Translations under genes and position numbers: made by a program
Notes under the pieces: generated by a model
What the model saw: only the letters and a program-made list of their open reading frames with translations
Told to the model about the DNA's origin: nothing
The model's database searches: none
Origin: Agrobacterium tumefaciens
GTDB taxonomy: Bacteria > Pseudomonadota > Alphaproteobacteria > Rhizobiales > Rhizobiaceae
Length of the DNA: 64,000 bases
Direction: 5' to 3'
Assembly (NCBI GenBank): GCA_025560025.1
Contig: CP048486.1
Coordinates: 992,001-1,056,000, forward strand
In this document: one piece after another, positions 10,529-19,293 of the stretch
Position numbering within the stretch: the first letter of the stretch is position 1
Layout: the number at the start of each line of letters is the position of its first letter

Positions 10529-10592
10529 AAATTCTCCTCCCGCCGAATATCGGCTCTCCCGAAACGCACCCTCCCCGGGCACACATCACACG

Positions 10593-10622
10593 ATAACTCA
10601 CAGATCGTACATTATTTGTCAA
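10593..10622 (-). promoter_or_regulatory. Candidate promoter of the manD transport operon
   Basis: On the minus strand a perfect TTGACA (10622-10617) is followed after 18 bases by AGTTAT (10598-10593) as a possible -10. It lies about 65 bases upstream of the binding-protein start codon. The inverted repeat at 10606-10634 overlaps the -35 and spacer, so a regulator bound there would block polymerase. Confidence 0.45.
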
Positions 10623-10634
10623 CAGCGATGTACG
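10606..10634. promoter_or_regulatory. Inverted repeat, candidate GntR operator
   Basis: CGTACAT and ATGTACG, seven-base perfect arms separated by 15 bases, in the divergent gap between the binding-protein gene and the GntR gene. It overlaps the candidate TTGACA. The adjacent GntR-FCD protein is the obvious candidate ligand. The 15-base spacer is wider than typical FadR-subfamily half-site spacing, which leaves some doubt. Confidence 0.45.
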
Positions 10635-10688
10635 CTCTTTACGTTTTGCTATTGGCGACGGGAAAGAAAATGGATTAAAAGCAACCTC

Positions 10689-11381
10689 ATGAGCACAATT
10701 TTAAAGCTGGAAACAACCGACACGGAAAACGCGAAACCGAGTGATGAAGCTGGCGCCTCGATCTACGAGCGCTTGCGTGACGACATCATTTCCGGTCGCG
10801 TCAAAGCCAATGAGAGGCTGAAGGTTGCCGAACTCGCAACCCGGCTTGGGACATCAACCAACCCGATCCGCGAGGCGCTGCAACAGCTTCGAGGTGAGGG
10901 CTTCGTCGTGATGAGCCCCAACCGGGGCGCACGCGTGAGGCCGATCGACGAAGATTTCGTACGTGACATCTGCGAAATCGAAGTGCTGATCGAGCCTGCG
11001 CTCACACGCTGGTTCGTAAGCATTGCCACGCACAGCGACATCGCCGAACTGGAGCGTCTGCAGGGAGCGATCGAAAAGATGAACTTCGGCGACGAGATGG
11101 CTCACTCCAACCTCGACCTGCAGTTCCATCAGCTGATGTACAATCGGCACTACAATCGTCATGCCGTGGAACTCTGGGTGCGTCATCGCCACATCCTTTG
11201 GGCGATTAGCAGAGGATTTCCGACCTCCCTCAGTCGCCAGGCCAACGTGCTGGCCGAACACCGAGAACTTATAGCCTGCGTCAAAGCGCAGGATGCGGAA
11301 GGCGCAGCTGATGCGATAGCACGCCATGTGGAAGGCTCAGGCAGGCACATCATAGAACGCATGCGCCTTAGCAAAAGGTAA
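10689..11381 (+). CDS. GntR-family transcriptional regulator with FCD domain
   Basis: 230 residues. An N-terminal winged helix (about 25-90) contains the GntR pattern I-Y-E-R-L-R-D-D-I-I-S-G followed by T-S-T-N-P-I-R-E-A-L-Q-Q-L, the recognition helix. The C-terminal FCD helical bundle (about 100-220) has the H-Q-L-M-Y-N-R-H region and a final A-I-A-R-H segment that in this family bind a metal and an organic-acid effector. It is divergent from the manD transport operon and most likely represses it until a sugar acid binds. Confidence 0.9.
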   Translation: MSTILKLETTDTENAKPSDEAGASIYERLRDDIISGRVKANERLKVAELATRLGTSTNPIREALQQLRGEGFVVMSPNRGARVRPIDEDFVRDICEIEVLIEPALTRWFVSIATHSDIAELERLQGAIEKMNFGDEMAHSNLDLQFHQLMYNRHYNRHAVELWVRHRHILWAISRGFPTSLSRQANVLAEHRELIACVKAQDAEGAADAIARHVEGSGRHIIERMRLSKR

Positions 11382-11625
11382 GTGATATAGCTCCCCGCGC
11401 TGATATTGGAACGATCGACAAAGCTCCAAGAAAGCTGCCTTGCGACCTATCCGTTTTGTGAAGGCCGTCTGCATCGACGGTCAGCCAGCACCGCGGGCGA
11501 AAGGCGCGCGTCTCGACACCGCCACCGCCACCAACTTATTACCGCGTCTGCGGCTATAATGGTTGTCCTGCGCAGGCGGATAGATGTATTCAAGGGGCCA
11601 AATATTCACTCAAACCTGCAGGCAC

Positions 11626-12306
11626 ATGGAAACTTCGCTTTATCTGCCCGTCAAAGGCTTCCTTGAGAAGGCGGGTTACACTGTCAAAGGCGAAGTTGGC
11701 GGCTGTGACCTCGTTGGCTTGAGCGATACGGATTCCTCCGTGGTCGTGGTCTGCGAGCTAAAGCTCAGCTTCAATCTGGAACTCATTTTGCAGGCCGTCG
11801 ATCGCGCCACTATAGCGGACGAGGTCTGGATCGCGGCCAGAGTTTCAGCCAGGGGTAAAGGCCGCGAGGCTGACAAACGCTACCGCGATCTCTGCCGCAG
11901 GCTCGGCGTCGGCATGCTCGGCATTTCCGATGCTGGAGACGTCAGCATTATCGTCAACTCCGTAACACCGATGCCACGAACCAATCCGAAACGGCGTTCG
12001 AGGCTTATGCGTGAACACCAAAGGCGACGCGGCGATCCGGCCGTCGGTGGAAGCACACGCGCGCCTATAATGACCGCCTATCGCCAGCAGGCGCTCGGCT
12101 GCGCTTTGGCTCTCGCAACTGGACCGATGCGTGTGCGTGAAATCAGATCAAGCGTCCCGGATGCCGGGAAGATTCTGCTGGCCAACGTCTATGGCTGGTT
12201 TGAGCGGCTCGACAGAGGAGTGTATGGCTTGACCGAGGCAGGTCGGCAAGCACTCCAGCAATGGCCGCCGCAAGAAACGCCGGTAACAGCGATAGCGCCC
12301 GCCTGA
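11626..12306 (+). CDS. DUF2161 family protein, PD-(D/E)XK-like fold
   Basis: 226 residues from the ATG at 11626 (M-E-T-S-L-Y-L-P-V-K), where homologues begin; an in-frame ATG at 11584 would add 14 unrelated residues but has a slightly better ribosome site. G-G-C-D-L-V-G-L followed by C-E-L-K-L-S near residue 45 is the D...ExK core of the PD-(D/E)XK nuclease-like superfamily, and family members are annotated as putative phosphodiesterases. The C-terminal third resembles a winged-helix segment. Role unknown; it has no operon partner. Confidence 0.75.
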   Translation: METSLYLPVKGFLEKAGYTVKGEVGGCDLVGLSDTDSSVVVVCELKLSFNLELILQAVDRATIADEVWIAARVSARGKGREADKRYRDLCRRLGVGMLGISDAGDVSIIVNSVTPMPRTNPKRRSRLMREHQRRRGDPAVGGSTRAPIMTAYRQQALGCALALATGPMRVREIRSSVPDAGKILLANVYGWFERLDRGVYGLTEAGRQALQQWPPQETPVTAIAPA

Positions 12307-12398
12307 TTCTGTTCCGCACCGGAACGCGACGTTGCCTCACGACATATCGCTTTCCAGGCCACTCGACCACTCACTGCCAGGAACCAGCCCTGCGGGCT

Positions 12399-12770
12399 TC
12401 ACACTTCGACAGGCTCGCGAACATCATCCAAGAGAAAGTGCACGATTACATAATTCGTCGTATATTTCTGACCGCTATCGGAGACACTCTCAACGCTGCC
12501 ACCGTCGGAGGGATGCCATTTCTGGTAATGAGGATTGTTGGCGATCAGCGTAATCGCCTTGCCCGAAAACCGGCCATTCAACCGGTAACGGGCCTCTGCC
12601 AGATGCCAAATCTTCTCAAAATCCTGCTGGCTGATACGGCTTTTCAAAGCCTTCCTGGATACCACCTCTCCGGGCGAACTATCATCCTGTGCCGCCGATG
12701 GAATATGCAGGTCAACCTCTTCCGCACCGTCCAGCAGAAAGGCAAAGTCGTCTGGCCACATCCGTCTCAC
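12399..12770 (-). CDS. Hypothetical protein, GTG start
   Basis: 123 residues that I do not recognise. The start is GTG at 12770, preceded by GGGAGGAGCGATAC, a near-perfect Shine-Dalgarno with a seven-base spacer, which is the main reason to accept it. It is acidic overall, has no signal peptide or membrane span, and has a basic central patch (R-K-A-L-K-S-R). An overlapping 327-residue frame on the other strand runs straight through the tRNA gene and is not credible. Confidence 0.5.
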   Translation of the reverse strand: MRRMWPDDFAFLLDGAEEVDLHIPSAAQDDSSPGEVVSRKALKSRISQQDFEKIWHLAEARYRLNGRFSGKAITLIANNPHYQKWHPSDGGSVESVSDSGQKYTTNYVIVHFLLDDVREPVEV

Positions 12771-13053
12771 GTATCGCTCCTCCCAAAGCTTAACGTCCTA
12801 CAACACAATCATGATAGCGCCTCCGCCGCGAGAGGCAATGGCGGATATGAACATACGTTCTCAGCAGTCCCCACCGCTCCTTATCGTCGCCCCATTTTTT
12901 CCGTCGACAACATATGTTCGAGGCATATTCTCATCAGCCAGCATAACGCAAAAAACGCGTCCCGTGGGGCCAGCACATTGCATGCTTCAGCACGGCATCG
13001 AATGAAATCAACTAATTCGGGGGGAGGGAATATCACGCATCAGCGTTTGACTA

Positions 13054-13143
13054 TGGCGGAGAGGGTGGGATTCGAACCCACGATACCCTTGCAGGTATGC
13101 CGCATTTCGAGTGCGGTGCATTCGACCACTCTGCCACCTCTCC
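13054..13143 (-). tRNA. tRNA-Ser(CGA)
   Basis: 90 bases including an encoded CCA. The acceptor stem GGAGAGG pairs with CCTCTCC and the discriminator is G, as expected for serine. The anticodon loop reads C-T-C-G-A-A-A, giving anticodon CGA, which reads UCG codons. A long variable arm follows (class II tRNA), and the T arm contains GGTTCGAATCC. Confidence 0.95.
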
Positions 13144-13293
13144 GCATGCGCGAACGCTTGCGTTGCGCGCTCCTCTTAAACATCAATGGCGTGACTGACA
13201 AGGGGAATTTCGTGTTTGTGTCACAAATTATTCGTCATGGATGAGGCTCGGGAAATGCATCGGCTTCTGGCCGTTTTCGCAGATATTTTTAAG

Positions 13294-13326
13294 GTGACGC
13301 GCACAATCCGCAGGGGTGCGCGTCAC
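13294..13326 (-). terminator. Strong stem-loop after the DapA-family gene, probable transcript end
   Basis: Perfect 11-base arms GTGACGCGCAC and GTGCGCGTCAC with an 11-base loop, beginning 14 bases after the stop of the last gene in the operon. No U-tract follows on the minus strand, so it may act as a processing or 3'-end stabilising structure rather than an intrinsic terminator. Confidence 0.5.
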
Positions 13327-13340
13327 ATTCGATAGCAGCG

Positions 13341-14222
13341 TCAGATCCGTTGATAACGCCGCAGGATTTCCAGGATTTTTTCATCCTGCGCTTTATCCGG
13401 CAGAAGGGCAGGTTGGCGGCTGGCGCCGACGGATGGGTCCTGGAGATAAAGCGAGCGTTTGACCATGGCCGGTGCGAAGCCGAGGGTATAGAGATCGGTG
13501 CGGAAGTCGGCGTAGATTGCCTGCTGGCGTTCGGCCTCGGTGATGTCACCGGCGTTGAAAGCATTGAGAATGCCGGCCAGCACATCCGGCAGCGCGTTGC
13601 CAAGGCCGGAAATGCAGCCTGCGGCACCGTTCTGCAACGACCAGAGAACGAGGTGATCCGGGCCGGAATAAACCTCGAAACCGGGCATCTCCTTTGCCAC
13701 CTGAAGATAGGCTTCGAGCGTCTGCTGCGCGCCGCCGGAATCCTTGATGCCGGCGATATTGCCGTGGGTGGCGAGTTTGCGGGCGGTTTCCGGCTCTATG
13801 TGGTTCTGGGTGCGGGCGGGAATGTCATAGAGATAGACCGGTGTTTCAATGGCGTCGGCCACCGTCGAGAAATGGCGGATCAAGCCGTCCTGCGTGCAGG
13901 CGATGAAGAAGGGCGTGATGACGGCGATACCGTTGACGCCGATACGGTCGAAGGCTTTGGCAAGTTGCAGGGTTTCGAAAGTGGCGGGCATGCCGGCATT
14001 CACGATGACCTTGGCACGGCCTGCAACTTCATCCACCACCTCTTCCGTCAGCCGGATTTTTTCCGCATGCGTCAGCGCGGTAAAATCGCCATTGGTGCCG
14101 GCGCACATGATGTTGTTGCCGGCCGCCACCTGGCGGCGCACCTGTGCGCGGGTCGCTTCGTAATTGATGGTTTCGTCCTCGTTGAAACAGGTGACGAGCG
14201 CGACGAAAGCTTGTTTGCTCAT
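13341..14222 (-). CDS. DapA/NanA-family pyruvate-dependent aldolase or dehydratase
   Basis: 293 residues, the usual length for class I Schiff-base lyases of the DHDPS family. The catalytic lysine is K160 in A-G-I-K-D-S-G-G and the tyrosine Y132 in Y-L-Y-D-I-P. The pyruvate-carboxylate loop is G-T-N-G-D at 42-46 instead of the usual G-T-T-G-E. The family includes DHDPS, N-acetylneuraminate lyase, keto-deoxy-sugar-acid aldolases and L-2-keto-3-deoxy dehydratases. Its ATG overlaps the stop of the transporter ATPase, so it acts on what that transporter imports. It is unlikely to be the biosynthetic DapA. Substrate unknown. Confidence 0.85.
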   Translation of the reverse strand: MSKQAFVALVTCFNEDETINYEATRAQVRRQVAAGNNIMCAGTNGDFTALTHAEKIRLTEEVVDEVAGRAKVIVNAGMPATFETLQLAKAFDRIGVNGIAVITPFFIACTQDGLIRHFSTVADAIETPVYLYDIPARTQNHIEPETARKLATHGNIAGIKDSGGAQQTLEAYLQVAKEMPGFEVYSGPDHLVLWSLQNGAAGCISGLGNALPDVLAGILNAFNAGDITEAERQQAIYADFRTDLYTLGFAPAMVKRSLYLQDPSVGASRQPALLPDKAQDEKILEILRRYQRI

Positions 14223-15862
14223 GAAAGAACTCCGCTTGAATTTCCGATGGCGTTGCCGGCGACGGCCGGATGACGCTGAGATTGCATATCGGGGTCGGGA
14301 TCGAGGCTCGCGGATAGAAGGGCACGGGTATAGGCCTCGCGCGGCGCTTCGAACACCTGTCGGACGGTGCCGAACTCCACAACCTCTCCACGTTGCATGA
14401 CCATGACGTGATCGGCAAAATCCCGAACCACCGGCAAATCATGCGCGATGAAGATGAAGGAGAGGCCCATTTCGCGGCGCAGCTTGTCCAGCAGTGCGAT
14501 AACCTGCGCCTGAACCGAAACGTCGAGCGCCGAGACCGCCTCGTCGCAGATGATGAGCTTCGGTTCCAGCGCCAATGCGCGGGCGATCGCGATCCGCTGC
14601 CGCTGGCCGCCGGAGAACTGGTGCGGATAACGACGCATATGTTCCGGTGAGAGACCCACCTGATGCAGCAATTCGGCAACCCGCTCACGCCATCTTGCTC
14701 TGGGCAATATCTCCGGATGGATGATCCAGGCCTCGGAAATCAGCTGGAACACCGTCATGCGAGGATTGAGCGACTGGGTGGGGTCCTGAAACACCATCTG
14801 CAAATCGCGCCGGAGCGCAAAGAGTTCGGCAGGCGGAAGCTTGAAGAGGTCGCGCCCCTTCCACAAGGCGCTGCCCGCATCCGGCTCATCCAGCCGCAAG
14901 AGAATACGCGCCAGCGTCGACTTACCGGAACCGCTTTCGCCGACGACCGCGATGGTTTCGCCTTCCATGAGGTCGAAGGAAACGCCCTTCAGCGCCTCGA
15001 AGGCGCCGTAACGCTTGCGCACATCACGCACGCTGAGCAGCGCTTCGCCCGCCGCCTGCGGCTCGTGCATGTCGCCCCTGCCGGGTGCGGCGCTGATGAG
15101 CTTGCGGGTATAGGGGTGCTGCGGATTGCGATAGACCTCGCGAACCGTGCCGGCCTCGACCAGAACGCCCTTTTCCATCACTACGACGCGATCGGCGATT
15201 TCGGCGACGACGCCGAGATCGTGGGTGATGATGAGCACGGCCATGCCGGTTTCCCGCTGCAATTCCTTGAGCAGCGAAAGCACCTCGGCCTGCACCGTCA
15301 CGTCAAGCGCGGTGGTCGGTTCATCCGCGATCAGGAGGTCGGGCCGAAGCGCCAACGCCATGGCGATCATGACGCGCTGGCGCTGGCCGCCGGAAAATTC
15401 ATGCGGATATTTCTTCAAGGCCCCGTCCGGGTCGGGAATGCCGACGCGGGCGACAAGCCGCCTCGCCTCCGCTTCGGCCTTTGCCTTGTCCATGCCGTGG
15501 GTGGTCATCGCCTCACGGATCTGCCAGCCGACGGTATAGACCGGATTGAGATGGCTGAGCGGATCCTGAAAGATCATGGCGATACGCCGGCCGTTGATCT
15601 CGCGGCGCGCTTCGGCCGGCATGGTCAGAAGGTCCTGGCCGTCGAGCAATATCTGACCGCCGCTGATATGCCCGGGCGGCATGTCGATGAGGTTCATGAT
15701 GGCCGAGGACGATACCGACTTGCCCGAACCGCTTTCGCCGAGGATGGCCAGCGTTTCGCCACGGTCGATATGGTAGGAGACATCCTTCACCGCATGGACG
15801 ACACCGCTTGCGGTGTGGAACTCCACGGAAAGGTTGCGCACGTCGAGAAGATGGTCAGCCAT
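14219..15862 (-). CDS. Peptide/opine-type ABC transporter, fused double ATPase
   Basis: 547 residues with two ABC domains. Each half has an intact Walker A (G-E-S-G-S-G-K-S), an F-S-G-G-Q-R-Q-R signature and a Walker B (A-D-E-P-T-T-A-L-D and C-D-E-A-V-S-A-L-D). It is the energy-coupling subunit for the operon 13341-19293. It overlaps the permease gene by eight bases at its start and the DapA-like gene by four at its end. Confidence 0.95.
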   Translation of the reverse strand: MADHLLDVRNLSVEFHTASGVVHAVKDVSYHIDRGETLAILGESGSGKSVSSSAIMNLIDMPPGHISGGQILLDGQDLLTMPAEARREINGRRIAMIFQDPLSHLNPVYTVGWQIREAMTTHGMDKAKAEAEARRLVARVGIPDPDGALKKYPHEFSGGQRQRVMIAMALALRPDLLIADEPTTALDVTVQAEVLSLLKELQRETGMAVLIITHDLGVVAEIADRVVVMEKGVLVEAGTVREVYRNPQHPYTRKLISAAPGRGDMHEPQAAGEALLSVRDVRKRYGAFEALKGVSFDLMEGETIAVVGESGSGKSTLARILLRLDEPDAGSALWKGRDLFKLPPAELFALRRDLQMVFQDPTQSLNPRMTVFQLISEAWIIHPEILPRARWRERVAELLHQVGLSPEHMRRYPHQFSGGQRQRIAIARALALEPKLIICDEAVSALDVSVQAQVIALLDKLRREMGLSFIFIAHDLPVVRDFADHVMVMQRGEVVEFGTVRQVFEAPREAYTRALLSASLDPDPDMQSQRHPAVAGNAIGNSSGVLS

Positions 15863-16778
15863 GCTTGCGGCCTTTCATTTCCAGCCGCCAGCGCTGCACG
15901 GGATCAAGCGCGATGCGCAGCCAGTTGGAAAGCAGGTTGAGCGACAGGGTGGTAAGGATGATGGCAAGTCCCGGCCAGAAGGACAGCCACCAGGCATTGG
16001 TGAGATATTGCCGCCCCTGCGAAATCATCAGGCCCCAGGTGATTTCCGGCGGTTGAATGCCGATGCCGAGGAAGGACAACGCGCTTTCCGCCAGCATCAC
16101 ATAGGCGAAATCGAGCGTGGCAAGCGTCGTCAGCGTCGGCAACACGACGGGCAGGATGTGGCGGAACAGGATGCGTTTGCCCGATGCGCCCATGACCCTA
16201 GCCGCCTGCACGAACATGCGCTCGCGCACTTCCAGCACCTCCGCCCTCGTGGTGCGGATGTAAACGGGAATGCGGGTGATGGCGAGAACCAGCATCAGGT
16301 TGAGGATGGAGGAGCCGAGCAGATAAAGCACGATGACCGCGATCAGCAGCGACGGGAACGACATGATCACATCGGCGAGCCGCATGATGATCTGGCCGAC
16401 ACGGTTGGAGGAAAAACCGGCGATCAGCCCGAGCACGGTGCCAGTGATGGCGGAAAGAAGCACCGCGCCGGCCGCGATCATCATCGTATTTTGCGTGGCG
16501 GCGACAATGCGCGCGAGAAGCGAACGGCCGAGCGCATCCGCTCCCAACCAGAAATACCACTCGCGCTGCCAGTCGAACGGGGCGAGGTTGCGCCCGCGCA
16601 GGTTCTGTTTCGTCGCCAGATCGCCAAGCCATGCCGGGCCGACAAAAGCGAGGATAACGACGATGATGAGAAAGATCGCGGCGCAGAGCGCGAATTTATC
16701 CGCCCACAACATGCGCAGCATGCGTGTTGCGAAGGAAGGCTCGGCGATGATCTCGGTGTCGGCGCTGGAAAGGCTCAT
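15855..16778 (-). CDS. Opp/Dpp-type ABC transporter permease (DppC-like)
   Basis: 307 residues. There is one N-terminal span (about 30-50), a periplasmic segment with W-L-G-A-D-A-L-G-R-S-L (the standard DppC motif), then five spans. The EAA loop includes Q-A-A-R-V-M-G-A-S. It is codirectional with and 15 bases after the DppB-like gene. Confidence 0.93.
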   Translation of the reverse strand: MSLSSADTEIIAEPSFATRMLRMLWADKFALCAAIFLIIVVILAFVGPAWLGDLATKQNLRGRNLAPFDWQREWYFWLGADALGRSLLARIVAATQNTMMIAAGAVLLSAITGTVLGLIAGFSSNRVGQIIMRLADVIMSFPSLLIAVIVLYLLGSSILNLMLVLAITRIPVYIRTTRAEVLEVRERMFVQAARVMGASGKRILFRHILPVVLPTLTTLATLDFAYVMLAESALSFLGIGIQPPEITWGLMISQGRQYLTNAWWLSFWPGLAIILTTLSLNLLSNWLRIALDPVQRWRLEMKGRKHG

Positions 16779-16793
16779 GGCTGAACGGCCTCC

Positions 16794-17708
16794 TCAGTGC
16801 CGGATACGCGGATCGAGGAGCGCATAGGCGATATCGATCAGAAGATTCATCAGGAAGATCGCCAGCGCGGTCACGAGAATGGCGGCCAGCACGACGTTGA
16901 AATCGCGCTGAAGAATGGAATCGATCATCAGCTTGCCGACACCGGGAAAACCGAAAATCGTTTCGACGATGACGGCGCCGTTGAGAAGGCTTGCCGCCTG
17001 GTCGCCAATGACGGTGATGACCGGCAGCATGGCGTTTCGCAAGGCGTGAATAAAGATGATCGGACCCGACTTCACGCCCTTGGCGCGCGCCGTTTTGACA
17101 TAGGCCGAGGACAAAGCGCCGATCATCGAGCCGCGCACCACCTGTACGATAATGCCGAAGGGGCGCACGAACAGGACCGCAATCGGCAATATCCAGTGCA
17201 GCACGGAGCCCGTGCCCGACGTGGGCAGCCAGGCGAGATTGACGGAGAATACGACGATAGCGACAATCGCCAGCCAGAAATCCGGAACGGATGCACCGAT
17301 GAGCGAGATGCTCGAGGCCATGCGGTCGAAGAAGCCGCCGGAGCGGAAAGCCGCAAGCGAACCGACAACGATGGCGGCGGTGGTGACGAGCGACATGGTG
17401 ATGACCGCAAGCCACAGCGTCCAGACGAAAGCCTCCAGCACCACATCCAGCGCCGGGCGGGCTTTCCTGAGCGATTCGCCGAGGTCACCCGTCATCACAT
17501 CGCCCGCATAACGCAGGAACTGCACCATCAGCGGATCGTTCAGCCCGTGCAGCGCCCGGAACTGCTGCTTCAACTCTTCCGAAGCTTCCACCGGCAGAAA
17601 CAGTGCGGCCGGGTCTCCCGTCAGGCGGGACAGGAAGAAAACCATGACGATGAGGCCGATCAGAGAGATCAGGCTCGCAACGGAACGTTTTCGGATGAAG
17701 CTCAGCAT
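16794..17708 (-). CDS. Opp/Dpp-type ABC transporter permease (DppB-like)
   Basis: 304 residues. The N-terminal span is followed by the DppB segment L-T-G-D-P-A-A-L-F and H-G-L-N-D-P-L, then five spans with the EAA-loop motif A-R-A-K-G-V-K. The first permease after the binding-protein gene, with a stem-loop between them. Confidence 0.93.
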   Translation of the reverse strand: MLSFIRKRSVASLISLIGLIVMVFFLSRLTGDPAALFLPVEASEELKQQFRALHGLNDPLMVQFLRYAGDVMTGDLGESLRKARPALDVVLEAFVWTLWLAVITMSLVTTAAIVVGSLAAFRSGGFFDRMASSISLIGASVPDFWLAIVAIVVFSVNLAWLPTSGTGSVLHWILPIAVLFVRPFGIIVQVVRGSMIGALSSAYVKTARAKGVKSGPIIFIHALRNAMLPVITVIGDQAASLLNGAVIVETIFGFPGVGKLMIDSILQRDFNVVLAAILVTALAIFLMNLLIDIAYALLDPRIRH

Positions 17709-17732
17709 GGTTGCCTCCGGTTTTTCAATGCG

Positions 17733-17751
17733 GCGGCGAAGCTTTCGCCGC
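17733..17751 (-). other. Intercistronic stem-loop after binding-protein gene
   Basis: Eight-base arms GCGGCGAA and TTCGCCGC with a three-base loop, in the 76-base gap between the binding-protein stop and the permease start. Same position relative to the binding-protein gene as the stem-loop at 8548-8574. Confidence 0.45.
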
Positions 17752-17784
17752 GCCGCCGCTTCTCAATTGACAAGACGCGGGGTC

Positions 17785-19293
17785 TTATTTGATGCCGATT
17801 TCCGAAAGCTGCAGCATCGAGTTGGTGGCGATGGTGGGCTTGAAGTCCAGCCGCTCCGAGACGCGGGAGAAGCCGACCATGTGGAACAGCAGCACATCCG
17901 CCACCACATCGTCGTGCAGATAGGCGATGAGTTCCGACCAGAGCTTGGCGCGCTCGTCACCCACGGCTGCGGATGCACGTTCGATCAGATCGTCCACCTT
18001 CTTGTCCGAGAAGCCCGACTGCGTGCCCTTGGTGGCATATTTGAAGAACATGGTGAAGGACGGGTCGCCCTTGGAATTATCGTGCATGGCGGCTACGATC
18101 TGCGGTCCACGGCCTTCCTTGAAGGGCTTGGAGTAATAGCTTTCGTGCTCGGCCACTTCCACGAATTTCAGGTCGATCTTGAAGCCGACATCCTGCAATT
18201 GCTGCTGGATCGCCTCCATGATCTCGGTGACGTTGGGGAAATTCGCGGTGCGCGCGATGATGGTGATCGGCGTATCCACCTTCACACCGGCAGCCTTTGC
18301 TTCCTCAAGCAGCTTCTTTGCGCCCTCGGGGTCATAGGGGAAGACCTTGACGTCGGGGTTCCAGCCAAGCGTGGTCGGCGGAACGAGCGCGGTGGCCAGC
18401 ACGGCACCCTCCGGAACAAGCGTGCCGAGGAAGGCCTGCCGGTCGATGGCAAGGTTGAGTGCGCGGCGCACCCGCACATCGTTCAGCGGCGCAATATTGT
18501 GATCGAGACGCATATAGACCGTCTCGCTGTCGAGATAGGAAAAGTCGGTTTTCGTATTGGTAGCGTCGAGCTGCGAAATGGAAGGTGAAAGATCGGCTTC
18601 ACCGGTCTGCACCATGGCGGCGCGAACCGAAGGATCGGCGCGGAAAAGATAGGTCGCTTCCGTCACCTGCGGCTTGGCGCCCCAATAATCGTCGCGTGCT
18701 GTGAGGACAATCTGCTGGCCCGGTGTCCAGTTGGTCAGCTTGTAAGGCCCGGTGCCAACAGGCTCGCGGATGAATTCCATCTTGGTTTCTTCGGGAACGA
18801 TGGTGACAAGCGACATCAAGAGCGGCAGAATGGGCTGCGCCGGGTCGGTCTTGAAGTCGATCGTGTGATCATCAACGATCGACGGGGTCACCGTCATGCC
18901 GCCGAAATAACGACGGGATTCGCAGGCGTTCTTGTCGCTCATGATGCGTTCGAAGCTGTGCTTGACGTCCTTGGCATCGAATGCCGTGCCATCGGAAAAC
19001 TTCACGCCTTCACGCAGGTGGAAACGCCAGCTGCCATCGGCATTCTGCTCCCACTTCTCGGCAAGGCGCGGCTGAACACCCTTCTTGCCGCGCACATCAA
19101 GCTCGGTCAGCGTCTCGCTGACATTTTCCATGATAATGCGGCCGATATTGGAGCGGGTCGCCATGCAGGGTTCAAGCAGATCAGCTTCTTCCGCCAGCAC
19201 GATCTTGATCGGCCCCGATGCCGCAAGCGCCGGCGAAACCGCGGCGCTGAGGGAACCCAAGACAAGGGCGCCCGCAATCAATGACTTCTTCAT
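17785..19293 (-). CDS. ABC transporter substrate-binding protein (SBP_bac_5, DppA-like)
   Basis: 502 residues. A signal peptide ends near residue 24 (S-P-A-L-A-A). The family motif V-K-F-S-D-G-T-A-F lies near residue 97 and V-G-T-G-P-Y-K near 178. A strong GGGAGGAGAACGGA site precedes the ATG. It is the first gene of the transport operon that ends in the DapA-family enzyme, and it is divergent from the sialidase-fold operon across a regulatory gap. The ligand is probably what the enzymes on both sides consume, but the sequence does not name it. Confidence 0.93.
   Translation of the reverse strand: MKKSLIAGALVLGSLSAAVSPALAASGPIKIVLAEEADLLEPCMATRSNIGRIIMENVSETLTELDVRGKKGVQPRLAEKWEQNADGSWRFHLREGVKFSDGTAFDAKDVKHSFERIMSDKNACESRRYFGGMTVTPSIVDDHTIDFKTDPAQPILPLLMSLVTIVPEETKMEFIREPVGTGPYKLTNWTPGQQIVLTARDDYWGAKPQVTEATYLFRADPSVRAAMVQTGEADLSPSISQLDATNTKTDFSYLDSETVYMRLDHNIAPLNDVRVRRALNLAIDRQAFLGTLVPEGAVLATALVPPTTLGWNPDVKVFPYDPEGAKKLLEEAKAAGVKVDTPITIIARTANFPNVTEIMEAIQQQLQDVGFKIDLKFVEVAEHESYYSKPFKEGRGPQIVAAMHDNSKGDPSFTMFFKYATKGTQSGFSDKKVDDLIERASAAVGDERAKLWSELIAYLHDDVVADVLLFHMVGFSRVSERLDFKPTIATNSMLQLSEIGIK

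Noticed and set aside
8519..10678. 719-residue open frame on the plus strand opposite the binding-protein gene
   Set aside because: It is a shadow: the minus-strand frame has a signal peptide, family motifs and a strong ribosome site, while this frame has no recognisable domain and an arginine/histidine-heavy composition typical of antisense frames in GC-rich DNA.
13054..13143. tRNA-Ser as an integration site for a mobile element
   Set aside because: No integrase, no repeat of the tRNA 3' end within the window, and the flanking genes look ordinary. Only the unknown small gene at 12399 hints at it.
12261..13244. 327-residue plus-strand frame around the tRNA-Ser gene
   Set aside because: It reads through a complete tRNA and has no ribosome site or family match.
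13294..13326. Canonical Rho-independent terminator
   Set aside because: The stem is perfect but no U-run follows on the transcribed strand; the same holds for most hairpins reported here, so they are listed as structures or probable transcript ends only.
13341..14222. Lysine-biosynthetic dihydrodipicolinate synthase
   Set aside because: It is coupled to a transporter ATPase and the pyruvate-binding loop departs from the biosynthetic consensus; a catabolic lyase is more likely.
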